Source: Chloroflexota bacterium (GTDB taxonomy: Bacteria > Chloroflexota > Limnocylindria > Limnocylindrales > CSP1-4). Taken from it: 7,078 nucleotides of DNA. This document shows, one piece after another, positions 1 to 4,158 of the stretch (position 1 is its first letter; each line of letters begins with the position of its first letter). The notes beneath the pieces were generated by a model. It was given only the letters and a program-made list of their open reading frames with translations. It searched no databases and had not been told where the DNA came from. The translations under genes and the position numbers were made by a program. Location of the stretch: the NCBI GenBank assembly GCA_021812735.1, contig JAKAMV010000544.1, positions 1-7,078 on the forward strand. Direction: 5' to 3'.

Positions 1-43
1 CGCAGCGCCGCGCGCCTCGCCGCGGCCTGGTGCGGTGAGGCGG

Positions 44-1960
44 TCAGCCCACGCGATGCAGCCGAAGCGGCTCGGGGGCGTCAGCGTCCGCCCTGGGCGG
101 CGCCGCGGCCTGCGCCGAGTCTTGCGCCCCGTCGGCTCCGGCCAGCGCGACGACCGGGGCCGGCTCGGCCTCGGCGCCCTCCGTGGCCTCCCCGTGCGGC
201 AGGAGCGCCTCGCCCGCCACGACCCAGCGGTTGCGGCCGGCCGCCTTGGCGCGGTACAGGGCAGCGTCAGCCGCCTCGAGCAGCGCCACGCGGGTGGTCG
301 CGTCGCCGGGCCAGACGGCGATGCCGATCGACACGGTGATCTGGTCCCGGTGCCCCGGCGACAGCTCGATCACCGCCTGCTCCGTGCGGGCGCGGATGCG
401 CTCGGCGACCGCGGCGGCGTCGGCCACCGAGGCTCCCGGCAGGATCACCGCGAACTCCTCGCCGCCGTACCGGGCGGCCATGTCGCCGTCGCGAACGGAC
501 GAGGCGAGGATCCCGGCGAACCGGCGGAGCGCCTGGTCGCCCGCGGGGTGGCCATTGCGGTCGTTGAACGCCTTGAAGTGGTCCACGTCGAGCATCAGGA
601 CGGCGAGCGGCTCGTGCGGGCCGCGAGCGGTCAGCTCGCGCTCGAGCGCCTCGTCGAAGGCTCGGCTGTTGGGCAGGCCGGTTCGGCCGTCGGTGCTTGC
701 CTGCCCCTGCAGCGCCACCACGAGGCGGCGGTTCGCGATGGCCAGCGAGGCGTGGTCCGTGACCCGGCTGACCGACGTCCGGATCGCGAGCGGCATGGCG
801 TCGGGCGTCGCCCAGTGAAGGTGGACCGCGCCGATGACGTCCCCGAGCGCGATCAGCGGGATGCAGGCCAGCGTCCCGCTCACGGCCGAGTGCAACGGGC
901 AGCGGACCGCGAGGCTGGCCCCCAGGTCGGACGTCACATACAGGCTCGAGCGCCGTACGCCGGGGCACTGGGCGAGCTGGCCGAGCGGGATGACCGACGC
1001 CTCGATCGTGCCGAGCGAGCCTTCCGGAATCGCCCGGTCCCGCGAACGGTTGGAAATGTGGATCGTGGCGTCGTCGGGATGGGTCAGCTCCCCGAGCGCG
1101 TCGAGCGCGGCGCGGGCCACCTCGCCGTCCGAGTCCACGAAGCTGGACAGCTCGGTGAACCGGTTGACGACGCCGGCCTCCACGGACCCGCGGTGCATCT
1201 CGGAGCGCATCCGCTCGAGCTCGCCGCCGAGCCGGCCCACCTCGTCGTCCCGCTGGGAGACGAACCCGACGTCCTCGCCGTCGCGCACGCGCTGGGCGGT
1301 CCGCAGGAGATCGCCCAGGGGCCGGATCAGCCAGCGGGTGACCAGCCAGATCGCGGCGGCAACGCCGATCCCCAAGCCGAGCACGGAGGCCGCGAAGATG
1401 CCGGTCTGGCGCTGCACGTCCCGCTCGAGCGTGTCCACGGTGGCGCCGTACAGGACGGCGAAGTCGCTGCCGTAGCGGTCCTCGAGCGTCTGCACCTGGG
1501 CGAAGAGCGCGCCCCCCGACCCCTCGAGCGTGGACGCGAACGAGGCGGCCGGCGTGCCGGCCTCGGCGAGACCGATCGCCTTCTCCGCGAACTGCGCCCG
1601 CCAGGCGCCCACCGCGTCGCGAATCGCGACAAGGTCCGTGTCGAGCGCGGGGAAGCTGCCGGTCGTGGCCACGAGGGCGCCGCCCACCTCGGCCTCTCGC
1701 GTCTGGGCGGCGCGATAGGCCTCCAGATCGGACGCGTCGGGCGCCAGCAGGTAGGCGTCCACCGCGTCGTGCTCGGCGCGGATGGCGGCCTGGAGCTCGT
1801 TGGCCTGCCGGAAGAGCCCGAGCAGGGCGGCCGACTGGTCCCGGAGCGCGGTGATGTCGCGCGAGTTCGACGCGTAGCCGTAGGCCTGCACGGCCAGCCC
1901 GAAGCCGACCAGCACCACCAGCACGGCAATCAGCCGCGCGCGGATCGAGAGGCGCGCCAC
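44..1960 (-). CDS. Membrane-bound diguanylate cyclase (TM-sensor-TM-HAMP-GAF-GGDEF)
   Basis: Predicted to make the second messenger c-di-GMP from two GTP at the inner face of the membrane. In a 638-residue product, the domains run in this order: short basic N-terminus; TM helix ~7-28; extracytoplasmic, mostly helical sensor region ~29-187 (CHASE3-like at best); TM helix ~188-208; HAMP ~209-258 (WLIRPL start, DDEVGRLGGELERM end); GAF ~265-410; GGDEF ~418-575. The active site is GGEEF at 499-503. LDVDHFKAFND begins at 457 and supplies the metal aspartate D458. RDGD at 490-493, five residues before GGEEF, matches the inhibitory I-site. The last ~55 residues are Ala/Pro-rich and look disordered. 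I chose the GTG at 1960: it has an AGGGG ribosome site 7 bases upstream and places the basic VARLSIRAR stretch just before TM1. The frame is open to an ATG at 2050, but that would add 30 Pro/Cys-rich residues. The gene lies 109 bases downstream of the HAD gene on the same strand and could be co-transcribed. The sensed signal is unknown. Confidence 0.93.
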   Translation of the reverse strand: MARLSIRARLIAVLVVLVGFGLAVQAYGYASNSRDITALRDQSAALLGLFRQANELQAAIRAEHDAVDAYLLAPDASDLEAYRAAQTREAEVGGALVATTGSFPALDTDLVAIRDAVGAWRAQFAEKAIGLAEAGTPAASFASTLEGSGGALFAQVQTLEDRYGSDFAVLYGATVDTLERDVQRQTGIFAASVLGLGIGVAAAIWLVTRWLIRPLGDLLRTAQRVRDGEDVGFVSQRDDEVGRLGGELERMRSEMHRGSVEAGVVNRFTELSSFVDSDGEVARAALDALGELTHPDDATIHISNRSRDRAIPEGSLGTIEASVIPLGQLAQCPGVRRSSLYVTSDLGASLAVRCPLHSAVSGTLACIPLIALGDVIGAVHLHWATPDAMPLAIRTSVSRVTDHASLAIANRRLVVALQGQASTDGRTGLPNSRAFDEALERELTARGPHEPLAVLMLDVDHFKAFNDRNGHPAGDQALRRFAGILASSVRDGDMAARYGGEEFAVILPGASVADAAAVAERIRARTEQAVIELSPGHRDQITVSIGIAVWPGDATTRVALLEAADAALYRAKAAGRNRWVVAGEALLPHGEATEGAEAEPAPVVALAGADGAQDSAQAAAPPRADADAPEPLRLHRVG

Positions 1961-1967
1961 GCCGGGA

Positions 1968-1972
1968 CCCCT
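1968..1972 (-). promoter_or_regulatory. Ribosome binding site deciding the cyclase start
   Basis: On the minus strand AGGGG lies 7 bases before the GTG at 1960. It is the main reason for preferring this start over the in-frame ATG at 2050. Confidence 0.55.
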
Positions 1973-2035
1973 GCACTGCGGGATGAGACACCAGATCGTC
2001 GGCGGCGCCGGCTGGGCTGGCGAGCACCTGAACGT

Positions 2036-2058
2036 GGGGGGCCCCCGCACGAACGGGG
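2036..2058 (-). terminator. GC-rich inverted repeats between the HAD and cyclase genes
   Basis: About 12 bases past the HAD stop, read on the minus strand, CCCCG (2054-2058) and CGGGG (2043-2047) can pair around a 6-base loop. This overlaps a perfect GGGGGCCCCC palindrome at 2037-2046. There is no T-run after it, so it is at best a weak or factor-assisted terminator or an mRNA-processing hairpin. The rest of the 109-base gap (1961-2069) shows no clear promoter, which leaves read-through from the HAD gene into the cyclase gene possible. Confidence 0.25.
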
Positions 2059-2069
2059 AGGGCCATCCG

Positions 2070-2915
2070 TCAGCCGCGGGCCGCGAGCTCCCGGAGCGCC
2101 GCCTCGAGCCCGGCCGCGTCGGCCACCACGCGCGTTGGCCGCTCTGCCTCGGGGAGCGCGTCGGCCATCGCCCGGGTCGTCACGCCGGTCAGCGTCAGGA
2201 TCGTCCGGGCGCCCACGGCCCGGCCGGCCGCGATGTCGGTCATCGAGTCGCCGATCATCACGGCGGTCCGGAGATCCCCGCCCACGAGCCGCGCGCCAGC
2301 CTGGAGCAGGTAGGGCCCCGGCTTGCCGATGACCACCCGCGGCTCGGTCCGCGCCGCCGTCGCGACAGCGGCGACCACGGCGCCGGCGCCCGGCCGGTAG
2401 CCGTTCTCCACCGGGTAGATCGGGTCGCGGTTGGTGGCGACCAGCACCGCGCCCGCCCGCACGCAGTCGGCGGCGGCCGCGACCCGGAGGTAGCTCATCT
2501 GGGGGTCGAGACCGACCACGACCGCGTCGGGGTGGCCGGCGGCGGCCCAGCCGTCGATCCCCTCCTGGTGCATGCGCGTGGCGGCGTGGCCCACCGAGAC
2601 CACGTCGAACCCGGCCTCGCGGAGCTCCCGCTCGAGCCCGGGAGCGCCGACGGCGAGCACGCGCCGCACGCCGGGCATCTCCTCGCGCAGCCAGGCGGCG
2701 CTCGCCAGCGCAGAGGTGACCACCCGATCAGGGCCCACGGGCGCGCCGTGACCGGCGAGGCGCGGCAGGTAGTCCGTGTGGTAGGCGGTGGCGTTGTTGG
2801 TGACGTACACGACGTCATCGCCAGCCGCTGCCCGGGCCGCCAGCACCGCGGGGACGCCGGGCACGGCCTCTGACTGGCGGTAGACGACGCCGTCGAGATC
2901 AACGAGCAGGAGCAC
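2070..2915 (-). CDS. HAD-IIA family hydrolase (NagD / p-nitrophenyl phosphatase-like)
   Basis: A 281-residue cytoplasmic phosphatase of the haloacid dehalogenase superfamily, subclass IIA. All four motifs are visible. Motif I is DLDGVVY, with nucleophile D6 and acid/base D8. Motif II is VTNNAT, with T39. The motif III lysine is K198 in IGKPGP. Motif IV is GDSMTD at 222-227, holding Mg2+. The cap lies between motifs II and III, and NGYRPGAGA (171-179) is typical of NagD-like proteins. Family members dephosphorylate small sugar phosphates, nucleotides or phosphoglycolate; the substrate here cannot be read from sequence. The start is a GTG at 2915, which puts motif I at the extreme N-terminus as usual for the family. 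No Shine-Dalgarno is at a usable distance (GGGGAG is 16 bases upstream), but a TAGCAT hexamer lies 6 bases before the GTG, fitting a leaderless transcript. The gene is divergent from the NYN gene with a 22-base gap. Confidence 0.93.
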   Translation of the reverse strand: MLLLVDLDGVVYRQSEAVPGVPAVLAARAAAGDDVVYVTNNATAYHTDYLPRLAGHGAPVGPDRVVTSALASAAWLREEMPGVRRVLAVGAPGLERELREAGFDVVSVGHAATRMHQEGIDGWAAAGHPDAVVVGLDPQMSYLRVAAAADCVRAGAVLVATNRDPIYPVENGYRPGAGAVVAAVATAARTEPRVVIGKPGPYLLQAGARLVGGDLRTAVMIGDSMTDIAAGRAVGARTILTLTGVTTRAMADALPEAERPTRVVADAAGLEAALRELAARG

Positions 2916-2921
2916 GCAGCG

Positions 2922-2927
2922 ATGCTA
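2922..2927 (-). promoter_or_regulatory. Putative leaderless -10 element of the HAD gene
   Basis: On the minus strand TAGCAT (TANNNT form) is followed by six bases and then the GTG start at 2915. Transcription would begin at or next to the start codon. There is no recognisable -35 hexamer 17 bases upstream. It shares the bases at 2926-2927 with the opposing -10-like element of the NYN gene. Confidence 0.45.
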
Positions 2928-2931
2928 CCGT
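2926..2931 (+). promoter_or_regulatory. Putative leaderless -10 element of the NYN gene
   Basis: TACCGT (TANNNT form) is followed by six bases and then the ATG at 2938, mirroring the arrangement on the other strand. No -35 hexamer is seen at the usual distance and no Shine-Dalgarno lies before the ATG, which fits leaderless expression. Confidence 0.45.
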
Positions 2932-2937
2932 CTCCCC

Positions 2938-3555
2938 ATGCCGCCGGCCCCCCGCTCCCCGCTCGACGACACCGACCGCCTGGTGGTGGACGGCTCGAAC
3001 CTGGTCCACCGCCTGGGCGGGCCGGACACGCCCCCGTCCACGCTGGTAGGACGCATCCGGGCCGCCGTGCCGGCGACCGTGGAGGTGGAGCTGCTGTTCG
3101 ACGGGGTGGGCCACGGGGTGACCGGGCGCGTGGCGCAGAACATGCACGTCCGCTACTCGGGCCGCAGAACGGCTGACGAGGCGATCCTCGAGCTCGTGGG
3201 CGACGGCGCCAGCGCCCCGCTGGAATCGGCGCGGACGCTGGTCGTGACCGACGACCGGGACCTCCGGACGGCCCTCACCGCGAGGGGCGCCAGAACGGCT
3301 GGCACCGCGTGGCTGCTGGGCCGGATGAACGTCCCGGTGGCGGCACCCGTGGCCGGGCAGCGACGACCCTCGATCGGGGCGGGCCGCCGCCCGGCGGGCC
3401 CGGCCGGCGGCGCGGGCGGTGCCGGGACAACCCTTGGCGCACCCGGCGGGGACGACGACGACGCGCGCCGCTGGCGGCCGGGGCGCGGCGCGACCTCCAA
3501 GTCCGGGCCGGCCCACAAGATCGCGCGACACCGGCGGCACCCTCGCCACCTCTGA
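2938..3555 (+). CDS. NYN-domain (PIN-like, YacP/Rae1-type) putative ribonuclease
   Basis: A 205-residue protein. Its first ~135 residues look like a compact NYN fold, the metal-dependent PIN-like nuclease fold of the YacP/Rae1 family. Strand 1 is RLVVDGSNLVHRL, with D18 and N21. The central acidic pair lies in TADEAI (D80, E81), and a later acidic cluster is VVTDDRDLR (D105, D106, D108). These can form the metal site, so an RNase role is likely; the RNA target is unknown. Residues ~140-175 are Gly/Pro/Arg-rich. The C-terminal segment RWRPGRGATSKSG (178-190) resembles a W-x-PGRGAT-x-K-x-G tail I recall from NYN proteins of high-GC bacteria, so the stop is probably the true one. The tail is strongly basic (HRRHPRH) and could bind RNA. 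The ATG at 2938 leaves a 14-residue lead before strand 1. No ribosome site is seen. It is divergent from the HAD gene and followed by the nrdJ control region. Confidence 0.82.
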   Translation: MPPAPRSPLDDTDRLVVDGSNLVHRLGGPDTPPSTLVGRIRAAVPATVEVELLFDGVGHGVTGRVAQNMHVRYSGRRTADEAILELVGDGASAPLESARTLVVTDDRDLRTALTARGARTAGTAWLLGRMNVPVAAPVAGQRRPSIGAGRRPAGPAGGAGGAGTTLGAPGGDDDDARRWRPGRGATSKSGPAHKIARHRRHPRHL

Positions 3556-3608
3556 GCCCGCGGGTGTCGGGCCGCCGCCCGCGAGCAGCCGGGCAACCCG
3601 CCGCGGGC
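3556..3608 (+). terminator. GC-rich nested hairpin directly after the NYN stop
   Basis: GCCCGCGG (3556-3563), touching the TGA, pairs perfectly with CCGCGGGC (3601-3608). Between them CGGGC (3568-3572) pairs with GCCCG (3577-3581) around a CGCC loop. No T-run follows, so this is a candidate non-canonical terminator or 3'-end-protecting structure, not a classical intrinsic terminator. Palindromes are also frequent by chance in DNA this GC-rich. Confidence 0.3.
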
Positions 3609-3632
3609 AGCGAGGCGCCTGCGCCCGGGGAT

Positions 3633-3646
3633 CGAACGATCGTTCG
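3633..3646. promoter_or_regulatory. LexA/SOS-box-like perfect palindrome
   Basis: CGAACGATCGTTCG is a perfect 14-base dyad of the form CGAAC-N4-GTTCG, the layout of the LexA operator in Gram-positive and actinobacterial SOS systems. It lies in gene-free DNA about 210 bases upstream of the nrdJ -35 element, with no other convincing gene start nearby. If LexA binds here, the likely target is nrdJ or an unseen upstream promoter. The distance from the visible promoter is larger than usual for simple repression. Another dyad-binding repressor is an alternative. Confidence 0.5.
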
Positions 3647-3667
3647 CCCACGGGCTATGCGTTCACC

Positions 3668-3719
3668 GGTGGACAAGGATGACCGGCCTGTGGACAACCG
3701 CGCCGCTCGGTGTGGATGG
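3668..3719 (+). promoter_or_regulatory. Cluster of three DnaA-box-like sites
   Basis: GGTGGACAA at 3668-3676 matches 8 of 9 bases of TGTGGACAA, the reverse complement of TTGTCCACA, the high-GC DnaA box. TGTGGACAA at 3689-3697 matches 9 of 9. TGTGGATGG at 3711-3719 matches 7 of 9 of the E. coli-type TGTGGATAA. All three face the same way and start 21 and 22 bases apart, about two helical turns, so they would lie on one face of the DNA. No dnaA, dnaN or AT-rich unwinding region is in the window, so transcriptional control of nrdJ or DnaA titration is more likely than an origin. Confidence 0.5.
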
Positions 3720-3786
3720 CCACGCCCCGGACGTGGGCCGCGCCCATCCCGAGACGGCGTGGCGACTGTCGGCAATTGGCGCCATA

Positions 3787-3802
3787 GCACAATATGTTGC
3801 GA
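3787..3802. promoter_or_regulatory. NrdR box 1 (upstream)
   Basis: GCACAATATGTTGCGA fits the 16-base NrdR operator (acaCwAtATaTwGtgt) at 12 of 16 positions, including the central CAATAT and TTG core. With box 2 it forms the tandem pair expected for the ATP/dATP-sensing repressor NrdR. The nrdR gene is not in the window. Confidence 0.82.
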
Positions 3803-3819
3803 TCCGATTCCCCATCGCA

Positions 3820-3835
3820 CCACTACATCTTGTGG
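3820..3835. promoter_or_regulatory. NrdR box 2 (promoter-proximal)
   Basis: CCACTACATCTTGTGG keeps the strongest NrdR positions (CACTA and TTGTG arms around an AT centre). It starts 33 bases after box 1, about three helical turns, as NrdR pairs usually do, and ends 8 bases before the -35 hexamer. Repression would act by an NrdR oligomer bridging both boxes next to the polymerase site. Confidence 0.85.
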
Positions 3836-3843
3836 TTTGGGTC

Positions 3844-3872
3844 TTGACCTCGCCCCGCCGGGCACGTAGATT
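3844..3872 (+). promoter_or_regulatory. Sigma-70-type promoter of nrdJ
   Basis: TTGACC at 3844-3849, a 17-base spacer, and TAGATT at 3867-3872 (5 of 6 and 4 of 6 consensus matches). The predicted transcription start is near 3878-3880. It lies directly downstream of the NrdR pair and in the direction of nrdJ. It is the only strong -35/-10 pair I found in the gene-free region. Confidence 0.82.
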
Positions 3873-3878
3873 CCCCTA

Positions 3879-4158
3879 GTCGCCCTGACGCCGGACGACC
3901 GTCGAAGGGTCCGTGGGGTGGGCGGCAACCGCCGCCCGTCGGCCCGGAGAAGCGTCTGGCGCAGCCGACCCGACGGACGGCCTCGCACCTGCGCCTCACC
4001 CCCATCCGTGAGCGCGAGGCCGGCTCCCGCCCGGTCTGCCCATGCGTGAACACCAGCCCCCGGTCTCTGTGCTCGGGGAAGGGACGCCCGGGCGACCGCG
4101 ACGAATCGTCGGCGCCAGTGGAGGGCCCGCCAGAGCGGGCGCGGAGGAGACGCAACCG
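3879..4158 (+). other. Long hairpin-rich 5' leader of nrdJ
   Basis: From the predicted transcription start to the ATG is about 280 bases. Visible stems are: GGGCGGC 3920-3926 with GCCGCCC 3931-3937 (AACC loop); GTCGGC 3938-3943 with GCCGAC 3964-3969; CGGCCTCGC 3978-3986 with GCGAGGCCG 4014-4022, enclosing CTCAC/GTGAG; CCCCG 4058-4062 with CGGGG 4074-4078; CGACG/CGTCG around AAT at 4100-4112; and GCCCGC 4125-4130 with GCGGGC 4135-4140 (CAGA loop), ending 2 bases before the Shine-Dalgarno. CCGTCG 3936-3941 could instead pair with CGACGG 3971-3976, so alternative folds exist. I do not recognise a known riboswitch class, and GC-rich RNA forms stems readily. Confidence 0.45.
4143..4149 (+). promoter_or_regulatory. 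Strong Shine-Dalgarno of nrdJ
   Basis: GGAGGAG ends 9 bases before the ATG at 4159. It decides this start over the in-frame ATG at 4042, which has no ribosome site, and the ATG at 4189, which has only GAGG 13 bases upstream. Confidence 0.85.

Noticed and set aside
1961..2050. N-terminal extension of the cyclase from the ATG at 2050
   Set aside because: The 30 added residues are Pro/Cys-rich with no homology I recognise, and the GTG at 1960 has a ribosome site and a normal membrane-protein N-terminus.
35..2332. 765-codon open frame on the plus strand across the cyclase gene and into the HAD gene
   Set aside because: Arg/Gly-rich shadow that runs over two well-supported minus-strand genes. 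It has no domain and no ribosome site.
3668..3719. Replication origin
   Set aside because: DnaA-like sites are present, but there is no AT-rich unwinding region, only three sites, and none of the usual oriC neighbours (dnaA, dnaN, rpmH, parAB).
3657..3869. 70-codon open frame after the SOS-like box that might be a small damage-induced gene
   Set aside because: It spans the DnaA-like sites, both NrdR boxes and the -35/-10 promoter, has no Shine-Dalgarno, and its product is Arg/Pro-rich without features.
3679..3879. 66-codon open frame (MTGLWTTAPL...) in the same region
   Set aside because: It overlaps the same regulatory sites, ends in the promoter and lacks a ribosome site. The hydrophobic stretch comes from translating the NrdR boxes.
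4072..4140. Possible cobalamin riboswitch: GGGGAA, CGAATC, CCAGTGGAG and CCCGCC strings resemble parts of the B12 element
   Set aside because: The pieces are too close together, the GGTG-containing P6 loop and the CCCGC-ACTG core are not present in order, and the rest of the roughly 200-base fold is not seen. Rfam RF00174 scoring would settle it.
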